Assembly (NCBI GenBank): GCA_947474065.1
Contig: CANJHD010000008.1
Span: forward strand, 1 to 52,552
Length of the DNA stretch: 52,552 nt
Origin: Planctomycetaceae bacterium
GTDB lineage: Bacteria; Planctomycetota; Phycisphaerae; Phycisphaerales; SM1A02
Direction of reading: 5' to 3'
Of the stretch, positions 1 to 7,692 are shown piece by piece. Made by a program: the position numbers and the translations under genes. The notes beneath the pieces are model-generated. The model did no database searches. It was not told where the DNA came from and saw nothing but the letters and a program-made list of their open reading frames with translations. Numbering within the stretch: the stretch's first letter is position 1; every line of letters starts with the position of its first letter.

Positions 1-1178
1 AAGCACGCCCAAATTGCGCGGCGCGCCATGATTGCAGATCCCGCACCCATGTATTGCCCGGCAAGCGCGCCAGCCGCCGTGCCCATTGCAAATCCTGGAA
101 GAAAGCTGAACGATTCCCACCGCACCGTCACCATGTGAGCGCCGAACAGGCCCTTCACTGGTCCGGCCGCGCCGCCCTGGGCGACCGCGATGATGCCGAT
201 GAATTTGGTGACGCCGATGCTGGTGGTGAGCCACATGGTGGCCCCCTCGAGCATGTTGGGAATGCCGAGCGTTGTGATGCGCTTCAACATAACGGGATTT
301 GGGCGAAGGTCTGTAGTGGCGACCTTAAAGTCTTTCACCCCGCGCAAGAGCACCACGAGGGTCCAGATGCCGCCAACCGCGTAGCAGATGGATGTGCCCG
401 CCGCGATGCCCCGCACACCCCATTGGCTTGGATCAACTGGTGAAGGATTGGCGATGACCAGTGAGCCAAAGACAACCACAACACCGGACAGGGACCATGA
501 ACACAGCACATTCACCACATTTGTTGCCACGGCAATGACGCTCGGTCTGACGGTTTCGCCCGCGCCGTGGAGTGCCATTCCGCCAACCATCATCACTGAC
601 ATGAGCGGCATGCTGATGGCGATGATGTGCACGAATTCCGTCGCGTAGCGGAGCGCCTCGTCGGAAAGCCCCATCCATTCCGCGGCGATCGGCCCAGCGA
701 ACCAACTTGCGATTGCACCGCCGATCCCCGCAACAAAGCTGACCGTGACGGCCGTGCCACCTGCTGCGCGTGCGTCGGCGAGGTTGCCGCTGCCCATAGC
801 GCGCGCAATGATGGCCTGCGCGCCGATTCCTATCCCCATGAGAACGATCGATGCGACCCACATGAAACTCGCGCCGAATCCGACGCCGTCAAGCGCCGCG
901 CCCGCGGTACCCGGTGGAAGGTTGCCAGCAAGAAGTGTGTCAGTCGTGCCGACAAGCGCAGCCATCAACTGCTGCACGAGTACCGGAACGGCAAGAATCC
1001 AGATCGATTGCCAGAGGCTCTTTCCGGCAAGACGTCCGCTCTTAATAATCCGTTCATCGTCGGCTGCGGCGTCTGCGCCGGCAATCGATAGCGCGCCATC
1101 CCCGAATGAGTCAATGTCGCCTTCGGCAGCGCGGCGACGGAGATCTTCCATCTCCGCACGCGCATCTTCCTCGGTCAT
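1..1178 (-). CDS. MATE-family efflux transporter (C-terminus beyond left edge)
   Basis: I translated this by hand from the minus strand: about 392 codons are open from the ATG at 1178 to the window edge, with no stop. After an acidic cytoplasmic tail of about 50 residues come alternating hydrophobic helices typical of MATE proteins, including the start WILAVPVLVQQLMAALVGTTD and later VSMPLMS/IPNMLEGATMW-like helices. MATE proteins are inner-membrane antiporters that export cationic drugs or metabolites using a Na+ or H+ gradient. A GAGG sequence about 9 bases upstream supports this start. The HEAT-repeat lipoprotein lies 120 bases upstream on the same strand. Family assignment is good; the substrate cannot be told, and a polysaccharide or lipid flippase of the wider MOP superfamily is a less likely alternative. 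Confidence 0.82.
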   Translation of the reverse strand, partial: MTEEDARAEMEDLRRRAAEGDIDSFGDGALSIAGADAAADDERIIKSGRLAGKSLWQSIWILAVPVLVQQLMAALVGTTDTLLAGNLPPGTAGAALDGVGFGASFMWVASIVLMGIGIGAQAIIARAMGSGNLADARAAGGTAVTVSFVAGIGGAIASWFAGPIAAEWMGLSDEALRYATEFVHIIAISMPLMSVMMVGGMALHGAGETVRPSVIAVATNVVNVLCSWSLSGVVVVFGSLVIANPSPVDPSQWGVRGIAAGTSICYAVGGIWTLVVLLRGVKDFKVATTDLRPNPVMLKRITTLGIPNMLEGATMWLTTSIGVTKFIGIIAVAQGGAAGPVKGLFGAHMVTVRWESFSFLPGFAMGTAAGALAGQYMGAGSAIMARRAIWAC

Positions 1179-1298
1179 AGCACGAACCTCATTGCCAGCG
1201 GGTTTCGCTGCTGTGCGGAGATCAGCGTCTGTTTCGTTGGTCGGGTGAGATGGCAAGGGGAAGAAGTGTAGGCGACCACATGCGTTCGCCCGCCAACA

Positions 1299-2234
1299 TC
1301 AGCCCTTCTCGCCGAGGTTTCCGAATTCGCTTTGCGGCGCGCCGTCAGCTGGGGCGATTTCGCGCATTCCGGCAGGAACGCCCGGCTGTTCAAATGTTGG
1401 AATCGCCCAGAACATCAGGTAATCGAGCGTTCCAAGTTGCCGCTCGTATGTTGGGTAGTAGTAGGGAACATCTTGGCGCAAGGCCTTTGGATTCGCATCC
1501 GCCCAGCTACGCCATAGCCCTGGTTCCAAACCGAAATCTGCACCGGTGATGAGCCGAAGGCTGTCCGCCGATGCAAGGTTCACTGCAAGTTCGCGATCGT
1601 CAAGAGAACTGCAGAGTGCTTCGAACGAGTCCCGCGTTGAGTATTGACCCAGCGCGATGGCAAGTTCCACGCGCACCGCTGGGGTCTCGTCTTCTTGAAT
1701 CAGTTTCTTCCAGATCACATCGGCAATCTTTGGATTGTGAATGCGCTGCAGACCTTTGGCGGCGGCGATACGAATCTGTTCGTTCTTACTTTCGAGCTGA
1801 TTAGCGATGATCACCGCATCTTCAGCGCGCGCGTGTCGAGCCAACGCTTGAATGGCCGTGGCCTTTACAACCGGGTCGCTGTTCTCTTCGATGTAGAGCC
1901 GGTAGAGGTTTACGTAGACGGGCTCGCCGCCGAATCCAGAGTTGCCGATGAGAAGGACGCCGCGCCGCTGGTTCTCTGGGTCGCTGTCATCCACTGCCCA
2001 GCGACCGGCCTCGGCAGGCGAGGGCGGGAACATTGAGTTGGAAGCATCGCCCATGTCACTCGACATTTGGTCGCAGCCGGTGAAGAGCAGGGGGGTGCCC
2101 AGAAGCAGGGTCGCGAACAGCGCAGAAGCCGCGGCGCATGGAGCGCGATGGAAGCGCGCGGACGTGCCAACACCGGGCGCGGTGGTCGCGTGTGCCGAAT
2201 CAAGCGGTGGTTTCCGGGTCCTTCCGAGTGCCAC
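1299..2234 (-). CDS. HEAT-repeat lipoprotein
   Basis: The predicted protein has 311 residues if the GTG at 2234 is the start; the frame stays open further upstream, but that would run into the divergent gene starting at 2265. A hydrophobic segment ending LLFTGC (Cys54) is a good lipobox, so the mature protein should be lipid-anchored. Residues about 90-230 contain helical repeats of HEAT type, for example VVKATAIQALARHA, IRIAAAKGLQRIHN and VRVELAIALGQYS. HEAT arrays are protein-binding scaffolds with no catalytic role of their own. The C-terminus is Tyr/Pro-rich, with no recognised domain. The N-terminal region before the signal sequence is long (about 34 residues), so the exact start is uncertain. 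Function unknown. Confidence 0.7.
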   Translation of the reverse strand: MALGRTRKPPLDSAHATTAPGVGTSARFHRAPCAAASALFATLLLGTPLLFTGCDQMSSDMGDASNSMFPPSPAEAGRWAVDDSDPENQRRGVLLIGNSGFGGEPVYVNLYRLYIEENSDPVVKATAIQALARHARAEDAVIIANQLESKNEQIRIAAAKGLQRIHNPKIADVIWKKLIQEDETPAVRVELAIALGQYSTRDSFEALCSSLDDRELAVNLASADSLRLITGADFGLEPGLWRSWADANPKALRQDVPYYYPTYERQLGTLDYLMFWAIPTFEQPGVPAGMREIAPADGAPQSEFGNLGEKG

Positions 2235-2264
2235 ACCGGAACGATACCTGCGTACCCTCCCCGC

Positions 2265-2945
2265 ATGTCGAAGCCAGTGATTCAGCGATTCCCACTTGGA
2301 GCCTTTCAGACCAACTGCTTTGTGGCGTGGGTGCCGGCCGCGGACGCAGGTTCCGTGGGGCGCGAGTGCTGGATCATTGACCCGGGTGAGGATCCAGAGG
2401 AAGTGATCGAATTCGTTCGTAGCAAGGGACTCGTTCCGAGCCACATCTTGTTGACGCACGCGCACGCCGACCACATTGCGGGTTTGAATGCTGTGAGCGC
2501 AGCGTTTCCGGCAGCGCGCGTGTTGCTCCATGCGGAAGAGCATGCATTTCTGAACGATCCGCAACTCAACCTGAGCGCATTCATCGGTATGCCGATCACC
2601 ACGCGCGGGGCTGATGGCACATTGGCGAACGGCGATCGACTTGAACTCTCTGGGTCCGTGTGGCGCGTCTTGCATACGCCTGGGCACAGCCCGGGTGGTG
2701 TGACCATTGTGTGCGACGGCGCAAACGAGGCATTTGTTGGAGACACGCTCTTTGCTGGGTCGATCGGTCGCGTTGACTTTCCAACGAGCGACCCCGCGAC
2801 CATGCATCGCTCGCTACACACGGTATTGATGGCGTTGCCGGACAGCGTGCGCGCTCATCCGGGGCACGGTCCATCAACCACTATTGGCGCCGAGCGGCGC
2901 ACGAATCCATGGCTTCAAGACGGCGGATGGGCAGCGGAAGGCTGA
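2265..2945 (+). CDS. Metallo-beta-lactamase-fold hydrolase (glyoxalase II-like)
   Basis: A 226-residue MBL-fold enzyme. It shows the full metal-binding set: H65-x-H67-x-D69-H70 in THAHADH, H131 in TPGHSPGG, D150 in VGDTLF and H201 in GHG. The short form, without the HAGH C-terminal substrate domain, matches the YcbL/GloB-like subfamily of thioester hydrolases rather than classical glyoxalase II, which is inference from length. The ATG at 2265 is chosen because the homology begins there. A TACCCT hexamer ends 6 bases before it, so the message may be nearly leaderless. It is divergent from the HEAT lipoprotein, and its 3' end overlaps the convergent DUF885 gene by 31 bases. Confidence 0.85.
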   Translation: MSKPVIQRFPLGAFQTNCFVAWVPAADAGSVGRECWIIDPGEDPEEVIEFVRSKGLVPSHILLTHAHADHIAGLNAVSAAFPAARVLLHAEEHAFLNDPQLNLSAFIGMPITTRGADGTLANGDRLELSGSVWRVLHTPGHSPGGVTIVCDGANEAFVGDTLFAGSIGRVDFPTSDPATMHRSLHTVLMALPDSVRAHPGHGPSTTIGAERRTNPWLQDGGWAAEG

Positions 2946-4768
2946 GCGCGCTCAGCGATCCATGCATCGATCCGCGTGCTGAGAACATCGAGCGGGATTG
3001 CGCCAGCCCCAAGCACGGCATCATGGAAAGCGCGAACATCAAACGCGGCGCCAAGTTCACGTTCGGCCTTTGCGCGCATGGCACGGATGCGTAACTCGCC
3101 GATCTTGTATCCGCACGCCTGCCCGGGCCAGTCAATGTAACGATCGACTTCGCGTTCGATATTCATCTGGCTCAGCGCGGTGTTCTGCTTCATGTAATCG
3201 ATGGCGCGTTCGCGGCTCCATCCGAAGGCATGAATGCCGGTGTCAACCACCAAGCGTGTGGCGCGCCACATTTCGTAAATCAGGCGACCGAAGTTTGCAT
3301 ACGGATCATCCTGAAAGAAGCCCATCTCGATACCTAATCGTTCCGAGTACAGCCCCCATCCTTCAACGAACGCGGTGAAGTGCATGTCGCGGCGGAATTC
3401 CGGTTGATCGGGTAACTCCTGCGCGATGGAGATCTGCAAATGATGCCCAGGCACGGCCTCGTGTAATGAAAGTGGGATCATTTCATAGAGCGGCCGCTGC
3501 TCAAGTGCGTAGGTATTCGCGCAGAACCAGCCGGGATTCCCGCCGCGCAACGAGCCGGGCTGGTAGTACGCGGTGGTCTGCGTTGGCGCCATGAACTTTG
3601 GAATGGCATGCACGCCGTATGGGTTGCGCGGCAGCGTTCCAAAGAGCGCGGGCAGTTTGGCGTCAATCCGTTTGCAGGTATCTCGGTAACGCGCTAGCAA
3701 TTCGTCTTCGCTCTTGGCGTAAAAGCGCGGATCAGTTCGCAGGTACTGAATGAATGCACTGAAGAGTTCGTCGGCCGGCTGCAGCGTGCGCGCAGGGTCC
3801 GCCGCGAACCAATCGGTGGTTCGGATCACCGCCAACATCTCAGCACGAATGCGTGCTACTTCTGCAACGCCGGTCTCATGAATCTCCTTGGCATCCATGT
3901 TGGTGGTGGTATGCACATGAAGCGCGTGGTCGTACCACGCTTTGCCATCGGGAAGGTCAGACGCGCTCACGGTGTCGCGACATGCCGGCAAATACGTAGC
4001 GATGATCCAGTTGCGAGTCAGACCAATTTGCAGCAGGATGGGTAAGAGCGTTGCATCCAACTCTTTGCGCATGGCAGCCTGCTCGGCAGCAGGAATCGAG
4101 TCAGGAAGCTTTGCGAACGGGATGCGCAGTGATTCCAGATTTCCTTTGAGTACAGCATCAAACTGCGCGGGCAAGCTCTCCATCGTCACCTTTGCGGGCA
4201 TGCGCCCCTCGGCCATGCCGAGCTCCATCAGTTCCTGCACGTCAGTCACCATCTGCGGCACTGCACTGAGTCGCTTGATGTAATTCTGGCAATCCGCCGC
4301 CGTGCGAAACGGCACGCGATCAGCCATCTGCGGAATATCTTGCTGCGGTCCATTGCGGCCGCCAACTGGCATCAGGAACGAGCGGAAGCGGTGACCATCC
4401 TGCGATTCGCGCAATTGCCGAGTGAGGAGTTGCCATCCCAACAGATCGTCACCGGTGAGCTGAGCCGGATCGAGTTGCATGAGGTCAGTCAGGAACAGCC
4501 CTTCCTGCGCATGTCGCTTCTCAATGCCAACAATCGACGCGTCAGTGATGCGGTCGGGGCACGGGGTAAATCGACCGTTAGCAATGGCATCTTCGGGCCA
4601 CTCGGTGTCACGCCAGCGTTGCATCTCATCAACGATGGCGAGCCAGCGGGCGCGGGTGCTGCTCGGAGCGGCTGCGGGCATCGGCGCAGGCGTGGGCGCA
4701 GGCGGTGGCACGACGGTCGTGGGGGGGGCGCACAGCATGGCAGAGAGGGCAATGATGGCGGGCAGCAT
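2915..4768 (-). CDS. DUF885 family exported protein
   Basis: A 617-residue protein with an N-terminal signal-like segment (MLPAIIALSAMLCAPP) followed by a Pro/Ala linker, suggesting export. It belongs to the DUF885 family, recognisable by HEAVPGHHLQ at 436-445 and EGWGLYSERLG about 25 residues later. The His-Glu...His-His arrangement resembles a gluzincin metallopeptidase site, and some family members have been proposed to be peptidases; activity here is inference. The length is usual for the family. The start ATG at 4768 directly precedes the signal sequence. It is convergent with the MBL hydrolase and divergent from mqnD. Confidence 0.85.
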   Translation of the reverse strand: MLPAIIALSAMLCAPPTTVVPPPAPTPAPMPAAAPSSTRARWLAIVDEMQRWRDTEWPEDAIANGRFTPCPDRITDASIVGIEKRHAQEGLFLTDLMQLDPAQLTGDDLLGWQLLTRQLRESQDGHRFRSFLMPVGGRNGPQQDIPQMADRVPFRTAADCQNYIKRLSAVPQMVTDVQELMELGMAEGRMPAKVTMESLPAQFDAVLKGNLESLRIPFAKLPDSIPAAEQAAMRKELDATLLPILLQIGLTRNWIIATYLPACRDTVSASDLPDGKAWYDHALHVHTTTNMDAKEIHETGVAEVARIRAEMLAVIRTTDWFAADPARTLQPADELFSAFIQYLRTDPRFYAKSEDELLARYRDTCKRIDAKLPALFGTLPRNPYGVHAIPKFMAPTQTTAYYQPGSLRGGNPGWFCANTYALEQRPLYEMIPLSLHEAVPGHHLQISIAQELPDQPEFRRDMHFTAFVEGWGLYSERLGIEMGFFQDDPYANFGRLIYEMWRATRLVVDTGIHAFGWSRERAIDYMKQNTALSQMNIEREVDRYIDWPGQACGYKIGELRIRAMRAKAERELGAAFDVRAFHDAVLGAGAIPLDVLSTRIDAWIAERAQPSAAHPPS

Positions 4769-4903
4769 GCGGGCAATTTACTGCGGCAGGATGAGGTTCG
4801 TACTTGAGGGCATTCGCGTTCGTACTGGCCCGCAATCGCCTTACGAGGACGGCCGCTGAGCGCGGCCCAGTCCTCTCCGGCGAGTGCGGCCAGGGGAGCG
4901 GGT

Positions 4904-4963
4904 TCCAGATTGCGCATGCATGTGTGTTGCGAGCGCGGCCAGGGTGGGCGCATTCCAATCTGG
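4904..4963. repeat. Inverted repeat in the mqnD upstream region
   Basis: CCAGATTG at about 4905 and CAATCTGG at about 4956 are perfect 8-base inverted arms separated by about 43 bases, and further short complementary GCGC segments lie just inside them. The repeat sits about 50 bases before the mqnD start. It could form part of a structured leader or be a binding site spanning several helical turns. Two copies of GTTCGTACT lie nearer the divergent DUF885 start. I see no known riboswitch consensus here. Confidence 0.3.
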
Positions 4964-5010
4964 TGTGCTTACGGGATACGGGAACGGATTTGCCTTACGC
5001 TGTTGAACCC

Positions 5011-5898
5011 ATGGATACGCGCGCCACCCTCCGACTTGGGCATTCTCCGGATCCGGATGATGCTTTCATGTGGTGGCCACTTCTGGAACTTGACGGTCAA
5101 GCGCCGCGTGTTGTCTCAAGCCGCTTTCGCATTGAGGCGGTGCCCGCAGATATTGAGGCGCTGAATCAGCGCGCTATGCGTGGCGATGATCTGTTGGAGA
5201 TCTCCGCGTTCAGTTGTGCAACGTATCCCCGCATTGCTGCCCATTACGCGCTGACTGCGTGTGGCAGTTCGGTTGGTGATGGCTACGGACCCAAAGTGGT
5301 GGCGCGCGCGCCGCGGACTGTTGAGTCGTTGCGTGGGGCGCACATTGCCATTCCCGGACAGGGGACAACCGCGTTCATGGTCACGAGCCTTCTGCTTGGG
5401 CCCGGGACCTTTCGGGCAACTGTGGTTCCGTTCAAGGAAATTCCAGCGCGGGTTGCCGCCGGAGAATTTGATGCTGGTGTTGTCATTCACGAAGGGCAAC
5501 TGACCTTTGCAGATGAAGGCCTCGTCCTCGTGGAGGACCTCGGCCGCTGGTGGCATTCGCAGTACGGTCTGCCGCTTCCGCTTGGGGCCAACGGCGTCTT
5601 GCGTGCGCTGGATGAGCGCCATGGCGCTGGAACTATGCAGGAAGTTGCCGCACTCCTTGAGCAGAGCGTGCGGTACGCGCTCAGTCACCGCGAGGAGAGC
5701 ATTCGCTATGCGCTGACCTTTGCGGAAGGCATGACCACGGCCCTTGCTGATGAATTCATTGGGATGTACGTGAATTCCTGGACGCTTGACTACGGTCCCA
5801 CCGGCCGACTTGCGGTTCGAACGCTGCTCGAGCGCGCAGCCGATGCAGGGCTTCTGCCGCGCGTCGAGGCTCCTGAATTTGTGGGCGGCGCGCAGTGA
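5011..5898 (+). CDS. mqnD: 1,4-dihydroxy-6-naphthoate synthase
   Basis: A 295-residue protein of the MqnA/MqnD fold, a periplasmic-binding-protein-like enzyme. The start RLGHSPDPDDAFMWWPL is the MqnD signature, and GAHIAIPGQGTTA, AGVVIHEGQLTF and PLPLGANGV follow in the expected order. MqnD converts cyclic de-hypoxanthine futalosine to 1,4-dihydroxy-6-naphthoate in the futalosine route to menaquinone. No other mqn gene is in the window, so the pathway genes are scattered. The frame is open upstream to 4804, but homology starts at the ATG at 5011. The 242-base upstream region holds an inverted repeat described separately. Confidence 0.93.
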   Translation: MDTRATLRLGHSPDPDDAFMWWPLLELDGQAPRVVSSRFRIEAVPADIEALNQRAMRGDDLLEISAFSCATYPRIAAHYALTACGSSVGDGYGPKVVARAPRTVESLRGAHIAIPGQGTTAFMVTSLLLGPGTFRATVVPFKEIPARVAAGEFDAGVVIHEGQLTFADEGLVLVEDLGRWWHSQYGLPLPLGANGVLRALDERHGAGTMQEVAALLEQSVRYALSHREESIRYALTFAEGMTTALADEFIGMYVNSWTLDYGPTGRLAVRTLLERAADAGLLPRVEAPEFVGGAQ

Positions 5899-5945
5899 GT
5901 CCCGCAGATATGCTCACTGTTCCAAGGTCTTGAGATTGAAACGCA

Positions 5946-6422
5946 ATGAGTGCATCGCTTCCACCCGCCACTGAGACTGAGTACGGATACGCGCCCCCAA
6001 CGGTGCGGCAGTTCAGTGTGTTCTTGAACAATAAGGTCGGCAAGCTCCTCGAACTTCTCCGTACCTTTGATGAAGCGCCGTCCACGCGGCTTGCAGCATT
6101 CTCAATCGTTGACTCGAGCGACTACGCCGTCGTTCGCATGATCTTCACGAACGCTGACGCAGCGCGGCACATTCTGCGGCGCAGCCAATACACGTTTGCT
6201 GAGACCGACCTCATCATCATGGAACTCGGCGAGCAGCAGTGCCTGAGCGGCGCATGCCTCTACCTCTTGGGCGCCGAACTCAACATTCGCTTCGCGTATC
6301 CAATCATGTTGCGCGGCGAACATCCAGCTGTTGCTATCTGCGTTGATGACAATCACCTTGCGGGGCAGATCCTCCTCCGTAAGCGGTTCCGTTTGCTTGC
6401 AGAGGAAGATTTGGCTCCCTAA
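5946..6422 (+). CDS. Stand-alone tandem ACT-domain protein
   Basis: A 158-residue protein made of two ACT-like halves. VRQFSVFLNNKVGKLLELLRTF opens the first (residues about 20-90) and GAELNIRFAYPIM lies in the second (about 105-155), with no catalytic domain. ACT pairs bind amino acids or other small effectors and regulate partner enzymes. Proteins of this kind in databases are often labelled acetolactate-synthase small-subunit-like, but no ilvB or other partner is adjacent. It lies 47 bases after mqnD and 21 bases before the CDGSH gene on the same strand, so the three may be co-transcribed. Domain call is confident; ligand unknown. Confidence 0.75.
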   Translation: MSASLPPATETEYGYAPPTVRQFSVFLNNKVGKLLELLRTFDEAPSTRLAAFSIVDSSDYAVVRMIFTNADAARHILRRSQYTFAETDLIIMELGEQQCLSGACLYLLGAELNIRFAYPIMLRGEHPAVAICVDDNHLAGQILLRKRFRLLAEEDLAP

Positions 6423-6443
6423 GAGCACATTCGAAAGTACCCC

Positions 6444-6668
6444 ATGGCCCGCATCATTCGTCACGTCGCCGCTGCCCCTGTCAAAATTGAACCATCAGAT
6501 AAGCCGATATTCGTCTGCGCCTGCGGCCTTTCGAAGAACTTTCCGCTCTGCGATGGCTCCCACAAAGTTGCCCGCGCTGAAGAGGCCGGCAAACTCTATA
6601 TCTATGGCGAAGATGGCCAGCCGAAGTCCAACACCGCCGATGACTTCACCGGCAGCACCTGCGCGTAA
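6444..6668 (+). CDS. CDGSH-type iron-sulfur protein
   Basis: A 74-residue protein carrying one complete CDGSH motif, CACGLSKNFPLCDGSH. The three Cys and one His coordinate a labile 2Fe-2S cluster. Family members act in redox sensing or Fe-S handling; the specific role is unknown. It is a single-motif protein without a membrane anchor, so probably cytoplasmic. Its TAA stop directly abuts the stop of the convergent pterin synthase gene, giving TAATTA with no spacer. Confidence 0.88.
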   Translation: MARIIRHVAAAPVKIEPSDKPIFVCACGLSKNFPLCDGSHKVARAEEAGKLYIYGEDGQPKSNTADDFTGSTCA

Positions 6669-7508
6669 TTACGTAGTCGCCGGATAGGTTGCCGAGGTCT
6701 TTTCGGTCTCCCACACTGTGACATGGTCGAGCGCCGCACCAACGGCGGCGATCTCATGTTCAAGAAGGCCGTGGCAGACGCGGGCGATGTTCTCCACAGA
6801 CGGGTTGAGTGTCACAAATTCGGGGCAATCCACATTGAGGTGGCGATGGTCAAATCGATCCAAGACCGTCCGGCTGACAATCCCCTCAAGGGCACCGGTA
6901 CTCAGGATCGGTGCTCCCGGCCCAGTCCGTACGCGAACAGCGACCGCCAGTCGATAGTTGTGACCATGCCCACTGGGGTGATTGCATTTGCCGAAGGTGC
7001 GGCGGTTTTCTTCTGCGGAGAGTTCCGGGCAATGGAGGCGGTGCGCGGCGCTAAATTCAAAGTGCTCGGTGACGATGGCTTGCTCGCGCATGGAAGTGTT
7101 CCAGAGAAGGTTGATGAACGGACCGGGGGACCATCGCAGGGTAGAGAGGCGGATTCCCGCGGGGAGGTGCAGTTCCAGCACATCACCCATTTGGATGACA
7201 GCGTCGCGCGGTTCAGTGCGTTTCTCAGCATGAAAGAACGATTTCAAGAGCGGCGCAAGATGAGTGCGAACCACCGCATCAATCTCCTGAATGCCGATCA
7301 GATACCCAGTTCGGGGGCTTGGAACGCCCGTGCACTCCACCGTCACTTCATGGTGTGCAGTGAATCCATCAGATGGTGGTATTCCTGCGAATCCATTCCG
7401 TGATAGCTCAAGGGGCGGAAATTCCCCCGTAATCGAGGCGTTCGACATCGGAATGCCGATCCGAACCGTGCGTCGCAGTGCGATCAATGTCGACAAGGGT
7501 AATTTCAT
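6669..7508 (-). CDS. 6-carboxytetrahydropterin synthase-like tandem T-fold protein
   Basis: A 279-residue protein with two PTPS/QueD-like T-fold halves. The C-terminal half (about 145-275) keeps zinc ligands H156, H181 and H183, the catalytic-type Cys175 in GKCNHPSGHGHNY and the late WETEK glutamate. The N-terminal half has the same strand pattern (LRRTVRIGI, FTAHHEVTVEC, TGYLIGIQEID) but lacks the zinc and Cys residues. Family members make 6-carboxytetrahydropterin in queuosine synthesis or tetrahydropterins; no queC or queE is nearby. Long two-half versions are, to my knowledge, characteristic of planctomycetes. The ATG at 7508 fits where homology starts; an upstream in-frame start at 7571 is less likely. 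Confidence 0.82.
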   Translation of the reverse strand: MKLPLSTLIALRRTVRIGIPMSNASITGEFPPLELSRNGFAGIPPSDGFTAHHEVTVECTGVPSPRTGYLIGIQEIDAVVRTHLAPLLKSFFHAEKRTEPRDAVIQMGDVLELHLPAGIRLSTLRWSPGPFINLLWNTSMREQAIVTEHFEFSAAHRLHCPELSAEENRRTFGKCNHPSGHGHNYRLAVAVRVRTGPGAPILSTGALEGIVSRTVLDRFDHRHLNVDCPEFVTLNPSVENIARVCHGLLEHEIAAVGAALDHVTVWETEKTSATYPATT

Positions 7509-7514
7509 AAATAT

Positions 7515-7526
7515 ATTGATATCAAT
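7515..7526. promoter_or_regulatory. 12-base palindrome ATTGATATCAAT between divergent genes
   Basis: A perfect AT-rich palindrome, 6 bases upstream of the pterin synthase ATG and just outside the plus-strand promoter at 7539. Its symmetry and placement suit a dimeric repressor operator acting on one or both divergent units, but no regulator is encoded beside it. Chance occurrence in an AT-rich spacer is possible. Confidence 0.3.
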
Positions 7527-7538
7527 GCCGCAACCGGT

Positions 7539-7566
7539 TTGCCGTGAGTGAGTACTTCCGTATACT
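7539..7566 (+). promoter_or_regulatory. Sigma-70-type promoter TTGCCG-N16-TATACT
   Basis: The -35 element TTGCCG is at 7539-7544 and the -10 TATACT at 7561-7566, with a 16-base spacer. The predicted start is about 7573. The same two hexamers occur with 17-base spacing before pdhA, which supports both. It would drive the YdjY-like lipoprotein, ruvC and trpE if transcripts pass the terminator at 7593. Confidence 0.55.
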
Positions 7567-7580
7567 CCCACATCTTAGTC

Positions 7581-7627
7581 AGCCCCCGGAAGGGCTCGGC
7601 GTGAGCTTGTCTCCGCCGGGCCTTTTT
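7581..7627 (+). terminator. Leader terminator with an overlapping alternative hairpin
   Basis: GGCTCGGCG (7593-7601) pairs with CGCCGGGCC (7614-7622) in a 9-base stem with one G-U pair and a 12-base loop, followed directly by TTTTT (7623-7627). This is a textbook intrinsic terminator. It lies only about 20 bases after the predicted transcription start and upstream of the coding region. AGCCC (7581-7585) can pair instead with GGGCT (7592-7596), which would break the terminator stem. The pair of mutually exclusive hairpins looks like an attenuator, or the site ends a short RNA of about 55 bases. No leader peptide with Trp codons was found. Confidence 0.6.
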
Positions 7628-7692
7628 CATTTCCTGGGCTGTGAATCCGGCGCTCGTGCAACCGTATGCCCCGCGCCGATGAATGGAGTGCA

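Noticed and set aside
7509-7571. preQ1 riboswitch before the QueD-like gene
   Set aside because: The leader lacks the conserved preQ1 aptamer sequence and stem.
7571-7692. Classical trp attenuator with a leader peptide before trpE
   Set aside because: A terminator is present, but no short frame with tandem Trp codons could be found, and two other genes lie between it and trpE.
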